A program made the translations under genes and the position numbers. Source: Otis tarda (taxonomy: Eukaryota > Chordata > Aves > Otidiformes > Otididae). Taken from it: 64,000 nt of DNA. The DNA lies in the NCBI GenBank assembly GCA_026413225.1, contig CM048552.1, positions 196,243,553 through 196,307,552 on the forward strand. The letters are read 5' to 3'. Within the stretch, counting starts at the first letter, position 1, and every line of letters begins with the position of its first letter. Below, piece by piece: positions 34,747-47,993 of the stretch. Below the pieces are notes generated by a model. That model worked only from the letters and a program-made list of their open reading frames with translations, was not told the DNA's origin and searched no databases.

Positions 34747-37700
34747 CATTGAACTAAATAATTACATTTCAAGACCATGGGGACATCATATTGGCCACAA
34801 AGGAGACCTAAGGAAATGGCCTGTGTAGTTGGGATGTTGCATGAGACCAGTTTTCATTAAATAATTTCCACGCTACTTGCATTATGCCTGCTGAGCTGAA
34901 CACCTGAACATCCATCTCCTTGAGGTCACCTGGAATGTACACAGTGTCCTAAGCGCCTGGCTGCTCTGAGTAGCCTTACCCAGCAGGCTTGCTGAGACCC
35001 TGCTTACCATCACACCAAAGCAATTAATTCAGTACAAGACATATCAACCTCACTCAAATGATTGTAGCATTGCTGCGGTCTTCATGTCATGACGAATGGC
35101 TAGAGCAATCATGTAGGAAGAGAGAGATTGAGATCAAAATTCCTCCTTGGCCTGGGTGTTCAAAGCTAGTCTTCCAAAAAGAGTGACATAAATTACATAA
35201 TAGAGTACCTTTCACCTCCCCTTCCTCTTATTAAGTAGTAATTGGATGAAGAAGATAATAGTAATAATGCTGAATGCAGACCCTGGGATTGCCTGTCCAC
35301 CTGAGTATCTGTTATGTTACAGTATCTTGCTCTCTCATAACTGTTCTTCCTCTAGCTTCATGAATACTGAGAGTGCTTAGGCATCAAATCTTAGGAAGAG
35401 GACTTCTTATTTGGCAAACTTGCATGAACTTCCAGGGCATGACAGGGAGTGAAGTCTGGACTGATGTTTTCGACTCAAGTACCTGACAGTCAGCAATCTT
35501 GAATTTCAGGCTCTCAAAAGCTTTTGGAAATCTCATTTTGTAAAAAGAAGTAAAAAGGACACAATCCCTGTATTTCATTCCCTGAATGAAAATATTGCAT
35601 TCATGTATATCTCTGGTGTGAAATATAGCAGGCAGGAGGAGGGAGAAGAAAGCATTTGTGACCCTGGCTGCTATTTCAGTATAACCTGGAGCTAAAGCAC
35701 AGCTTGGCCCAAATTAATCCACAGGTTACATTTTTTTTTTTCTTAAGAGAATAGTTACTTTCAAGCATGGCTTTTCCTGTAGGTGCAAAAGAAAACTGAA
35801 TTCAGTTGTGGTGTTTGATTGCACATTTTTCCTGGTGTCATTCTAAGCAAAGCAAAGATAGTCTGTGAGATGGATAGAGATCCAGTTAATAAAGACGTGT
35901 ATGAATTGCTCACTAATGGATATAACACTGAATTCACAGGCATCTTCAGTTGCTAATGGAACCTGAAAGTTGTCAGGAAGATGTTACAGTTCCATTTGGC
36001 GTGACACACACCCTCCTCGTGCTGACAGCTCTGCAAAGTTACATTTTTAAAAACATATTTTCTTAATGCATTTTTTGGCTAACCTAGTTGTCCCCATTAC
36101 CTCTGAAATGCTTTAGTCTAATTCACATTAAATGGCTTACTGAGATACCAACAACATTCTTTTTATCCAGGATCAATTGACCAGACTTACAGAACTGTTG
36201 GTATTTAAAGAAAGTTCAAGTCCTTTCCTGACTGCTGTAGGGCTCTGAATTTCTCATTTATCTGGCTCATTAAGAATATTCCATCATCTGTGCACATAGT
36301 AGGCAAATAGCTTTAATATTTCCCAAAATGACCTCTTTCCTTTTCTCCTGTTAGAACTGATGGTACCAATAGAGAGTAAGGAGTAGTGGCTCACAAGCTG
36401 GAAACCAAGGGCACACAGGCAGCCCTCAGTCTTTCTCAAAACCTTTTCCATGCTGTAAACATTTCAAATTAATAGATCATGAAAGGTTAAGCTAAACATA
36501 GTTGAAGCTGAAATGCTGACTGCCTTACGGCAGGTCACCAGTGGTTTACCCCATTTTAGCAGTCTTTGCTACAGACTCAACCAAAAGAGGATTTCTAGAG
36601 TCTCACAAACTTTGTGGTAGATCTGGGGAGAGGATTTCCAGGCAGAAATATCAACAAAGTCAGAGATTAATGTACAATTACAAGAATATAAGAGAAGACG
36701 CATATCGACTGCATGGGGAGGGAGTCCTGAAATGAGATGTGTGAGAGACGGTTTACACACACAGTCCCTTTATGATGTGGAAAAGGTTTCTGTTAAAGCT
36801 TTCCAGAGAAATTTTGACGGAACTATCAGAATGTTCCATCACAATATCCAGCACTGCCAGAAACAAATATCTCTGTGATTTATTTTCCTGGGATTTAGTT
36901 TAGTATCTTCTATTTCTCTAAGAATTTCTCATAGAAAAAGTTCTTATGATGTTGAAATGACATTTTAAATTTAATGTTTTATTTCATTGTTTTTAGTTGC
37001 CATTTTATGCCACAATCAGAACATTTCATTAAAGAAATCCCAGAACACCATTAACTATGTGGAGAATTATCATTATTTTTCACAAAATCAAAATAAAATA
37101 AAAATTTGGTATTTCAAAATCCTCTGTAAAAAGGCATCCCTGGCCTCTGTCGATCCCTCCTTTCTCTGTGAGTTCTACGTTTTCCAGTATGCAGGGCAGC
37201 AAGATAAGCAATCTGGCAGTGGAGAGACACTTTAAAGTCGATCTATCTGTGATTACATTCAACCAGTATCTCCAACATAATACACCATTATTATTTTTTT
37301 TATAATCTAGTCATCACAAATTTAAGTTAAGTTATGCATGGGTCATGGTAGTGGATTTTGCCATTGAATTAACTAAACTGATTGGCTGCATTTTTCTCAG
37401 GGAAATCTTTCCATGTTTCTCTGACAGACACTAGCCCAAGGCTCTCTAAATGTATCTTTTTCTGGCCTCATGTATAATGTTTTTCTGCTAATGTAGATCT
37501 ATAGACTGCAGTGGAGATGTCCCTCATGTACATTAGCTTGATATTAAAGCAAATTGTGTTTCTTATTTCCAGTAATCTAGTATACATATCTATAACCTAA
37601 CTGTTGTATCATATTGACACAGATGACTGCTAAATTCTGTCAGACTGATGCCAATTGCCAACACCTTTAACAAAAGATGTTAAAAAAGAGGCATTTTAAA

Positions 37701-40700
37701 GATAAATAATCTGCAGCTCTCCTAAATCAACTCCGTTATTTCAGGTAGTCACCACTATATGTTTACTGAGTAAGAATAATCATGTTAATGTACAAAGATA
37801 TCTCTCATTTGGGAATTTGAATTTCTAGTGAAGACATTAAAATTAAAACATTAAGATAGGAGATGCCTTAGTACACATAAGTGAATTCAAGAAACCTTAC
37901 AGATTCAGAACATAAAGGATTCATCTCTCCAATCATTTTAGAGAGGAATTTGCAGTAGAGGCCAAACAATGACTGTTGTGTGTTATCCAGCTCTGCTGCA
38001 AATGGGCTTCCCTGTCCTCTGACTGCCTTACACCACAGCTGCCAGCACCCCACTGTATCCAAACCCATCATACGTACAAGGAGGTCAAGACTAGTGCCAC
38101 ATACCAGTTTCCATAAACTCAAATAATTTCACTATTGTATTTCCAAATCTTCCAGAAAAAAAAAAAAACAAAAAAAACCCCAAAAAACTACACTCTGGTG
38201 GGATATGGCACAGAAAGATTTGGATGGATTTTTATGCTTTGGCAGAAGCTGGGACAGGCTATTGAATATTAGTTTTACTTGGGCATAGCTATTGTGCTGT
38301 AGGCTATCCCACAGCTAGTTCTCTTCTGCCAAAATGTGTGTGCTCATTTACTGGATCCCACATTTTCTTCCAGCATTGGACACAAATTTAGTAAGATTGA
38401 ATGCACCAAGCTGACAGCTCTGGAAAATTGATAATAAAACAAGAACTATACCCCAAAGGATATTTATAACCTCAGTTGTTTACTCTCAAGAGTTTATGAG
38501 GTTGGGATTTCTTTTATTGGGTGGTGGGCTTTGGGTAGTCATCGTTCTTGTTTCAAACCATGCAAAGCTTTGAACCACTAGACAGGCAGCCAAGGGTCTC
38601 CACAGGACTCTGTGTGTGTGTGTGTATGTGTGATGGTGAGGGTCAGAGGGGACCCTCCTCAGGAGAGAAATGAGACTTTCAGATGTAATTTCTGAACAGG
38701 CGGATCGTGACTCCTGACACCTTCAAAGTCCTGCACAAACCTGCAGCCTTGAGAGCCCCATAAACTTCAATGGGAGCATTGTCCAAACCTCTCATGCTGC
38801 CTGGGTATTTGATGATATGGTGCAATAAGGCAATAACAGTCCCTCCACTCTGCTTGCTTCAGCTTCTCTTTTCCCTGTCCACCTCTCTTCTGCTTTGTAC
38901 AAGATGCACTTCTTACCTCACCCATTTTTTCCCTCAATTTTACTTTTCCCTTTATCACCTCAATTCCTTTTAAATATTATTTCAAATGTTCATAAGCATT
39001 AATTATTCTTGCATTCTCTTCTCTAATTATTTGTCTCTCAAATTAACTACTAGAAATTTTAGATTCCTTCCGCTGCAGATTTTATGCTTCTCTTTCCAGA
39101 TGTAGCATTACAATGGGATGTGCTTACCTCCTAAAAGAGCTCCTCCCAGACAGCATCTTGATGACCTAGTATGTTTTTCTTTATAGTCTTTCTCCAGTAA
39201 TCTGTAAACTTTCTTCTGTTTTAAATATGGTGTGAACCCCATTGAACTTTCTCATGTCTGAACCTGGTTTTCATTATTTCAAACGCCATTGATTATGATG
39301 TGCTTTTAAATTGCAGGCACAAGGACTACAGAACAGGGACCCCTTCAATTCAACAGCCTGGTGCCATTCTGGATGAAGGTAAAGCTGTTTGGATCAGAGT
39401 CACTATGCAGCTCAAATAGAACAGCTCAAGAGGGAAGACATAGCCCTCTAAGCCTTAGTTTGGTGCATTGAAATAAAGATCCAGACATGAATGAGCAGAA
39501 GAAGAAAAAAAAGAAATATATCATATTTATGTTTTTCCTGGGCAAAGTATAATTGGCTTTCTGAGACTCAAGGTTCAATATAATTTTTCTATTTTCATAA
39601 TGATCACATGACTGTTCTAAGGAAAAAAAAACCCAACACACCCCTAAATGAAAAATTCTACTTTGTTATAAAGTTATGCAGTGCCATGAAGTTCTTAAAA
39701 ACTGTGGAAATCCCTCACTCCTCATCAAACCATCTCAGCAATGTAAGGAAGCAGGAACATTTCTCCACAGCTGTTTTCATTGTTTGGCTCTGTGCTGCCA
39801 ATTTTGACTGGCATTATAGCTAATGGACCCAAACCAAGGAACTCCCAGCTTCCTACCTCTTAGGCTGGGTTTTGCTCTAGTGTTCAAGCACCGATCTTAT
39901 AATTTTGCACTTGTTTTTCATGGAATTTCAACTGTTGCTGTCAATCTTTAAGTTAGTCCTTGTTCACCCTAGGAAAGAACAATTTGCACTGATGGTGGCA
40001 CCAGTGCAAGTCCCAGCACAGTCATGCTTGTCTCCTGTAGACTTTGTCCTGACAGGAATAAGATAAGGGCAAGAGAGGACCCTTTTGCTGCCAGCCTGGT
40101 AGCACAGCATGGCTGCTCTAGTAGCAGGTCCTGAGCAGACCTGCCCTCTCTTCCCCTGGTTCAGCAGCACATACTGATCCACACAGACCCCAAACAGCTC
40201 AGGAGGAAGTTCAGTACGTGGCCTACAGAGCTGTCTCCTGCGGCGAAGGGTGGTGACCAAGAACATTTAAAAAAAAAAAAACGAACATAGAAAACATCTG
40301 TGCCTCTCTTCTGTCCAGGTTTATTTTTCCAATACTTCACATACCACAAATAGTTCAGTATGACTCCTCCATCAGAACAGAAGAAAAGAAAAATAAAAAC
40401 ATGCAATATTTCATTAAAAATAATATTTTTATTGACATGACAAATTTGATCAAACAGTCTCTATAACCCCCACCTCCCATCCCCTTTCTCCACCTTGTCC
40501 TTCTGTTTCCCTCTCTTTTTAAAAAGCACTTTGCTGTCCTGTTGGTCTGCTCAGCCTGTCAGCCTTTTGCTGCTTCTGGGATGTTTGGCTGCCCTCAGAG
40601 CATCATATGACTTCAGTTAGCTTGGGGGGCTCCAGCTGTGCTCTTAAATGTCATGGATAGAGGTAACAAAAGGGGAGAGGGTTAAGAGAATCAAATACGT

Positions 40701-41827
40701 TATGAGACATTTCTTTTAAATCCTCTTGCAGAAGATGTAAATCACATGCTTGGCAGGCAGATTTGGGGATGTCACATGGGGGTTTGTTTGGTTTTTCGTT
40801 GATTATATCCCCAAACATTTGCTATTTCTTACATTTTTTCCCTTGTTTGTCTTACTCATTCCTCATTTATTTCTATTTAAGTCCAAGGGGTCAGAACCTA
40901 GGATAAAATTTTGACAGTTCCTGCAGCTGATACAAGAGCTTTCTCATCCAAGCTATTTGGGAACCTATTTGGGATTGCTCACCATTGAAATATATCCTGG
41001 CCCTTTTCTCTGTTGGCCCATAAAGCACAGCTCTTTGCCTCTGATTGACAGAAACCACCACTCAGGGCAAACTGCCAGTCTGCAAAGCACCACAGCACAC
41101 AATTATCTCAAAATACATTCAGATATCCACCAGAACTCAAAGTCAGAGTGCCTAAATTAACCTGAACTCAAGTTCATTAATTAATCTATGAGGAAGGAGA
41201 TCAAAGCAGCTTCTCCTGATGACCTTCTTCACTGGTTTACCTGGGGAACTGAAATGGATGTGCACCATCTAGTAAGCTGAATAGTACTTACAAACTACCT
41301 AATATATATCTTCCTCAGGACTATTCGCTCTTGCAAAATTGGTTCTCTCTGTCTAGGGGTAGAATGGGTTGAAAATTCCCCCAATTTTCAGAAGAAAACA
41401 GTCAGGAGAAGTTCCTGAGATGTGGGGAAGTGAGAAGGACTGATCAGAAAGTAAATTTTACCAAGATTAAACACCCACAGGAAAAACAGAAGATCTTGTA
41501 CCCCCCTCCTCCTCCTTGCAGGGCTTCTCCAGAACTGACACTGCCACCTGGGAAGGAAAAACAACCATGTGACTTCTTTCTTGCGCAAGTCCCTGACTCG
41601 GATCAAAAGCCAAGGAATAAGAAAAGGAAGAAACATTTTCTGCACATCTTTCCCTCAAGCTGGAAGAGATGCTGCAGGTGCTTCGTAGGGAGAAGCTCAT
41701 GGCACTGTGGAGACATCAACTGTCCAACTCTTCATCTTCCCTTGACCTCAGTGCCCTTCACTGTCCCTAGGCAGTGCCATCATCACAGAGGGAGGAAAAG
41801 ATGACCTCTAGATCATCTGTTCATCTA
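34747..41827. other. Unique non-coding stretch, simple repeats only
   Basis: No gene or dated transposon was recognised. Low-complexity items are an A-rich run near 38155-38190, the GT microsatellite at 38611-38632, and A- and T-runs near 40268-40281. Open frames of up to about 125 codons on both strands are without recognisable domains. Confidence 0.5.
38611..38632 (+). repeat. (TG)n microsatellite, interrupted
   Basis: Seven TG units, one TA, then three TG units. A short dinucleotide repeat with an interruption that probably limits its instability. Confidence 0.85.
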
Positions 41828-41875
41828 GGACTAGATGACCTCCGAAGGTCCATTCCAGCCTCAGGCATTCTGTGA
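41828..41875 (+). mobile_element. CR1 3' terminal scrap
   Basis: A 48-bp match to the extreme 3' UTR of an older CR1 subfamily: GGACTAGATGACCTCCGAAG, then GTCCATTCCAGCCTCAGG, then ATTCTGTGA. The TCTGTGA-type end differs from the TCTATGA end of the younger copies. It is severely truncated or eroded. Confidence 0.75.
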
Positions 41876-43343
41876 CCATTGGCCATGTGTCTGAAGCCTC
41901 TCCACTTGCCTGGGACCCTGCAGCAGGCTGATGTCCACTGTGGCTGCAGGGGTTTGCTATTCTGATACCCCACAGATGACCCAGACCTCCTTCACTGTGT
42001 TATGGAAAACATTGATTTTCATACACTAGACATTCTTGAGGAAAAAAAAAAAGTGAACTTTGGTGAGAAAAATTTAACTTTTTCAACAAAAGCTCAATTT
42101 CTTTCTTTTTGAAACTGTGAAGTTATTAAAAAATGAAAAGCTAAGATGAAGCTGAAGAAAACAAATTAATGAGGATTTACTTTGACAAGTTTGCCATAAA
42201 AAGATTTGGCATTTGCCATCTGGCTCCAATTATGCTTTAATCAGGTTGACCTGGAATGGTAAAGAAAGGTATGGGAAAAATTAAGTATTTTTTTGCAAGT
42301 TTATGGATAGATGAAAAAAATCTCTGGGTTTTAATCAAGAAATTAATACATAGCAGTGCTGATGGAAAATTCACACCATTTGTTTGTGTAATTGCTGAAA
42401 TTTTGACTAATAATTTTGTTATTCTTTAAATATAAGTCAATTTCAATGGTCCAGGCTGTAGCCTGCTGAGAGTACATCACAGCACATTCAACCACAGTCA
42501 GTAGCTGTGCATGGTTTATCTCAGCTTCTTAGATTAGTTTCCTGGGTGACTGATAGACTCTGCCGCTTCTTTGGGTGTTTCTAGGCATGATTTTGCTATA
42601 GTAACTGTGAAGTGAACATTCATATTTGATTTAACAACATGCTTATATTTAATTTTTGTAGGCACATAAGTGTAGTTTGGAGGGTGAGGGTGGAAGGATG
42701 GAGGATTATGTATGCACATACACAATTCTGGGACCATCCATTTGTTTGAAAACAAACAAGCAAGTTCTGATCTCACTGGAGCCATAGAGACGTTTACCAT
42801 TGAGTTCAAAAGAGTGAATAGGTGAAAGAGGGAATAGGAAGCTTTGCATACAACAGTTCCCAAATCACTGCAACTATTTCCCTGCTACGGTAACCACTCA
42901 AAGAGCACTGCTGAAAAATTTTCTTATTTTTGCAGGCAGATTCTCCAGTTTTCAGCAAACTCACGGAGACTGATTCCACACCAGGAAAGAGAACATGTTA
43001 GCTGTCACTCTTGTGTTATCTTTATTCTTAACTGTTGTTTGATATATATGTAATGAAATTAGAAAGCACATGTGTTCACCACTTGAGCAGATGAAAACAT
43101 CATTGTGAAAGGGTAAGATGTTAAAACATGTTCCTCTGCAGTTCCAAGGTGCAGTCCTGCATCTGTTAAATATTTACTTTTAAAAAGCTAACTTAGGAGA
43201 CATTTGAGTTTCTGAGACCAGGAAAGAGTGTGTATGAACAGAAGACTGCAAAATGGATGAGTTTTTCTAGGAAAATAAGATCTGAAATCTTGAGAAAACA
43301 AATCACTCTTTTTAGCAATTGTTTTTAAAATGGATCTAATTTA
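41876..43343. other. Unique AT-rich sequence, no feature seen
   Basis: Non-repetitive AT-rich DNA between two CR1 fragments. I see no coding, RNA or repeat signal beyond short A- and T-runs (for example 42040-42051). Confidence 0.55.
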
Positions 43344-44488
43344 TCATAGGATCATAGAATGGTTTCAGTTGGAAGGGACCTTAAAGAGTTTCTTCCTTAT
43401 GTCTAATCTAAATCTACCCTCTTTCAGTTAAAACCATTGCCTCTTGTTCTATCGCTACATGCCCTCGCCAAAAGTCCCTCTCCAGCTTTCTTATAAACCC
43501 CCTTTGGGTACTGGAAGGATGCAATAAGGTCTCCCTGGAGCCTTCTCTTCTCCAGGCTGAACAGCCCCAACTCTCTCAACATGACCTCATAGGAGAGTCC
43601 AGCCCTCTGATCATCTTCGTAGCCCTCCTCTGGACCTTCTCCAACTGGTCCATGTCCTTCTTATGCTGGAAGCTCCAGATGGACGCAGTACTGGACGCAG
43701 TACTCCAGATGGGGTCTCACAAGAGCAGAGTACAGGGGCAGAATCACCTCCTTCAACCTGCTGGCCATGCTTCTTTTGATGCAGCCCAGGATGCGGTTGG
43801 CTTTTTGGGCTGCAAGCACACATTGCTGGCTCATGTTGAGCTTCTCATCCACTAGTATCTCCCAAGTGCTTCTCCTCAGATCTGCTCTCAATCCATTCTC
43901 TGCCCAGCCTGTATTTGTGTTTGGGATTGCCCTGACCCATGTGCAGGACCTTGCACTTGGCCTGGTTGAACTTCATGAGGTTGGTGTGGGCCCACCTCTC
44001 CAGCCTGCCAAGGTCCCTCTGGATGGCATCCCTTCCCTTCAGCATGTCAATCACACCACACAGCTTGGTGTTTTTGGTGAACTTGCTGAGGGCACACTCT
44101 ATCTCACTGTCCATGTTGCTGACAAAGATGTTAAACAGCATCAATCCCAGTGCCAACCCCTGAGGAACCCCAGTCATTACCAGTCTCCACTTGGACATCA
44201 AGCTCTTGACCTCAACTCTTTGAGTGCAGCCATCTAACCAATTCCTTATCCACTTAGTTGTCCATCTCTCAAATCCACGTCTCTCCAATTTAGAGACAAG
44301 GATGTTGTGCGAGACAGTTTCAAATGCTTTGCACAAGCCCAGATAGATAACATCAGTTGCTCTTGCCTTATCCATCAACACTATAATCCCATCACAGAAG
44401 GCCACCAAATTTGTCAGGCATGATTTCCCCTTATTGGTTGTCACCAGTCACCTCCTTATTTTCCATGTGCCTTAGCATAGTTTCCATA
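43344..44488 (-). mobile_element. Degenerate CR1 LINE, 1.1 kb, internally deleted
   Basis: A minus-strand CR1 aligns with the part of the first element that runs from its 3' end to about 1555. The 3' end keeps a decayed octamer and the TTGGAAGGGACC box. The sequence then jumps directly to TCTAATCTAAATCTACC, so about 160 bases corresponding to the 3' UTR and ORF2 end are missing. A 12-bp direct duplication (CTGGACGCAGTA-like) occurs near 43680-43703. At the other end the element stops within the RT domain, at the segment matching CATGTGCCTTAGCAT. ORF2 is broken by substitutions and at least one frameshift. Confidence 0.92.
43661..44444 (-). pseudogene. CR1 reverse-transcriptase remnant with lost active site
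   Basis: Two overlapping frames (43845-44444 and 43661-43891) together cover part of the CR1 RT domain and thumb, compared with a single frame in the intact copy at 341-3085. Family landmarks survive: SCLTNLVAF, a GVPQG block, [14 protein letters not shown] and [10 protein letters not shown]. Catalytic residues are gone. The first motif reads YLGL instead of YLDL, and the second reads FTKN instead of FADD, so both metal-binding Asp positions are lost. The frame break falls near 43861. This is a dead copy and evidence of neutral decay. Confidence 0.9.
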
Positions 44489-44564
44489 GTGACCAACCCT
44501 CACTGGAAACCTCTGCTATAGGCAAGACCAGACAGGACTTGTGTTCATGAAGAAGTCCATTATA

Positions 44565-44952
44565 TAGAATCACAGATTCATAGAATCTTTAGGGTTGGAA
44601 GGGACCTTCAAAGGTCATCTAGTCCAACCCCCGCCCCTGCAAGGAGCAGGGACATCTCCAACCGGATCAGGTTGCTCAGAGCCCTGTCCAACCTGGCCTT
44701 GAATGTTTCCAGGGATAGGGCATCTACCACCTCTCTGGGCAATCTGTTCCAATGTTCCACCACCCTCACTGTAAAAAATTTTTTCCTAATATTGAATCTA
44801 AATCTACCTCCCTCTATTTTAAAACCATTATCCCTCGTTTTATTACAACAGGCCCTACTGAAGAGTTTCTCTCTGTCTTTCCTAGAGGCCCCCTTTAGGT
44901 ACTGGAAGGCCACTATAAGGTCTTCCCGGAGACTCCTCTTCTCCAGGCTGAA
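44565..44952 (-). mobile_element. CR1 LINE 3' fragment, second copy
   Basis: A minus-strand CR1 tail of 0.39 kb starts at its 3' end with TAGAATCACAGATTCATAG and TTGGAAGGGACCTTC. It runs through the C-terminal ORF2 region to CTCCAGGCTGAA, where it is truncated. It lies 76 bp from the 5' end of the neighbouring CR1 in the same orientation. Because it has its own 3' terminus and overlaps the neighbour in content, it is a separate insertion rather than a continuation. Confidence 0.93.
44608..44913 (-). pseudogene. CR1 ORF2 C-terminal remnant
   Basis: The frame encodes the end of the CR1 ORF2 protein ([37 protein letters not shown]), closely matching the C-terminus of the intact copy. The usual stop after LSNLI is replaced by readthrough into the 3' UTR (IRLEMSLL and on). 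No catalytic region is present. Confidence 0.85.
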
Positions 44953-47950
44953 TTCCTGGACATATTACCCATGTCCAGGAAAGCCAAACTGAGAAAATCC
45001 TATATCAGAAGAATGACCTCAAACATAGTTAATGTGTTTGGAGTGATTTAAAGTCTTCAGCTGAAAGGCTGAAGGCAAATAAATGCCAAGTCCATCTGTT
45101 TCCAATGCACTGTGGCTGCACGATAAGCAAAGGAAGCAAGGCTTTCCCTGTGACATACAGATACCTGCAGAAGCAGGGATCAATTTATTTTACGCATTCT
45201 GGACAAAACACGATCTGCTGTGAAAACATCAACTATGTTTGGCAAACATCTGTACAGGACTTCCAAGTGGGACCTAAATATTCCTACTTGTAGATTAGTT
45301 GTAGGTGAGACTTAAAAGAAAAACAGCTGAAAGTGGAGTCATTTACTTTAGGAATCCGTTATCTTTTTTAATGATTATAATCATAACATTTAAATTAATT
45401 CCCCTCTCGCTCAAAAGTGATGTGTAAGTGTGAGGATTTTGCTTTTCCTTTCCCTGAAGTTAGTTTCAGGTGTGACTGTAAAGAAGCCTACTTAAAGTAA
45501 CTTCAGAGGTTGCCCTTGTGGTCTCCCCAATCTTCTCTGTATCTCAGCAATACCCCAATGCCCCTGCGGTGCCAAACCCAGACATCAGCCTCCCCTCCTC
45601 TCTATGCTGCTGAGAGCCATGGCTCATCTCACACACACACTGCCACGCTAAAAAGAGGTATAACTTCATGCTGTCAGGACCACTGGTTGCCGCACTCTGT
45701 GAGTATCTTCTGTTGTCTCTGTGAACAATTTCTGGAGCAGCACCGCAAGTCATTGTTGAATGAGGAACAATATGAAGTCTGGCATTTGCAGGAAGCTGCA
45801 TTTTGTAAAATTAAGAACCAATGAGTGTTACCTTCTCTTTGTGAGCACACATCTTTGATGGATCCAGAATGCAGAAACAGTACCTTTTAAACATGTATCC
45901 ATGTTCTGTGGTGTGTTAAGAAACAGGCAGGTAGATACAGTCAACCTGAAAGATACTGAAGTCCAAGGGGTAGAGTAGGAGCTTCACACAAATTTTGACA
46001 ATCAGCTGGAGCTGGCCTGGACTGTTTCCTACCTGGAGGACACTTTCCCAATCAGTCCCTTAGATGTAAGACACTGCTGCCATTAGTCAGATGCATTAAG
46101 ACCCATCCATATCCTCTGCCTCTCTATAGCAACCAAGAATGACTTCGTGAAATGCCATCAGCCCTTCACTCCCCCCATCCTCGGCTCTGTCAAACTCTCT
46201 TTAGACTGGGGCAAATGAAAAGTCATACTTGTGAGGGGGGCGGAGGTGAGGTGAGCATCAGAATCTTGTCACACAGAAACCATCAGTGCTAGGGAATTAA
46301 ACAGGACAAAGAGGCAGACGTAAAAAGCCACATCCTGAATATCTTATGAGGCTCAAGTGAGTCAGGACATCAATATCACTTACAGGAGAGGAAGGCATGG
46401 GAATGCGTAATCTGCAAAATCCCACTATGTCTTCTGCATTGAACTAGACCTCCAAAGATGCCTGGCAGCATTGTGCCCACCAGAAGTAACAGATTCCTGC
46501 AAGACTGTGCATGAGTTTTTGAGAATGCCTGCATTGAGTATAGACATCTCCAGTGGTGGTGTGTGATTCAGCTCTCATTCCATCCATTTTGTTGAGTTGA
46601 TGAAGACAAAGAAATATCCTCACTTTTCCCCAATCTTATTATCAATGATCATAGCATTTTGCTGAATGAATGCTAAAAAAAGCTGGATTAGAGCATTTTC
46701 ACTGATGAATTCAACAGACTTTTTGTAAATACATTCCAAATAAGTCCATAAAAACATTTAATTTTTGAAAACTAGATTATTTATTATTGTTTTTAAATTA
46801 TTTTAACTGCTGTGCCAAGAAACAGCACTTGGGATAGGAAGACAAGAAGTCTGTAGTCCTTGGGAGGCAATCTAATTTGCTATTTAAAACACGGTTTAAG
46901 TTTCTGCTGAAGAAAATTGGCAGCAGGCAAAGGTCACTTGGCTTGTCCAGAATCATATTTAACACATTTTTTTTTCCTTGAGAATAACCACACTTGTTGC
47001 TTCTTCAGTGACCCTCTTCCTGTCTTTCTTGTTTTTAGAAGATCTGTTAAGTAGATTATTTTCTAGGGAAAAGTTACATTTTCAGAAGTATGTAGCTCCA
47101 TGTTCTGTGCCTGAACTTCTCCAGGCTTTGTTTATGATAGTATGCTTGTTTGAATGAATAACTTTGATGAGAGCCAGTGTTATGAACTCAGTTAGAAGTT
47201 TATGAACTTCACCTTAATACCCTCATGCAAATCTTCTCCTCCCTGATCCATGCCTAGATTTGAGTCCCCTTTTTAATGACTTTTTTTTTTTTTGGTGTTG
47301 CAGCCACATCTTGTCAGGTATTTCCTAGATACCAGAGATCTCAATTGTGCTACACCATCCTAAATCCATGACTCAATAGCAGCAAGTTCCTCCAGCAGGG
47401 AACCCTGGGTCATTCCTTAGCCTCAGGGAGGCTAAATTCTTCCTCAAATGCCATGGGATGCGGCAGAAGTGCACCTACCACTCTTCCAAATTATAAAATT
47501 ATACTGATCTGTGGGTAAGAGTTTTGCCTGTGGCTGTTCTGTGATCCCAGGAACACCTGTAAGATGTATGTATAATGGAAAAATCAGCAGTAATTTCTCC
47601 AAGAAGACAGCAGTAGAGGAGAGGTGCACAGATTAGTAGTTAACAAATAGTTCATCAAAATGCATTGGATGCCCTTTATTTGTGCATAGGTAAGAACAAC
47701 AGATCATCCTGATAGAAATTCTGCTGGCACACAGGGGGATCAGAGCAGTCCTGTGACAGCCACCCAGATCCATCTAGCACACGTAGGGCTCTGCCACAGA
47801 AATGCTCCCTTCCTGTTGGGCTAACCTGGATTCAGTCTTCAGAGAAAAGACATGTCCTTCACAATAGCAGATGTTTCATCAGATGAAGGAAGATATAAGA
47901 AATTCCTTGAAAGTCCACTGAATCTCCAAGGAATTTAAGAAAGCAGAGTA

Positions 47951-47993
47951 TGTTTGTTTGGGTTTTGTTTGTTTGGTTGGTTTTTTGGTTTTT
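47951..47993 (+). repeat. TTTG/TTGG simple repeat
   Basis: Imperfect tandem TTTG and TTGG units (TGTTTGTTTGGGTTTTG then TTTGGTTGG and T runs). Low-complexity sequence. Confidence 0.75.

Noticed and set aside
43767-44237. 156-codon plus-strand open frame
   Set aside because: It is the shadow of the degenerate minus-strand CR1 reverse transcriptase.
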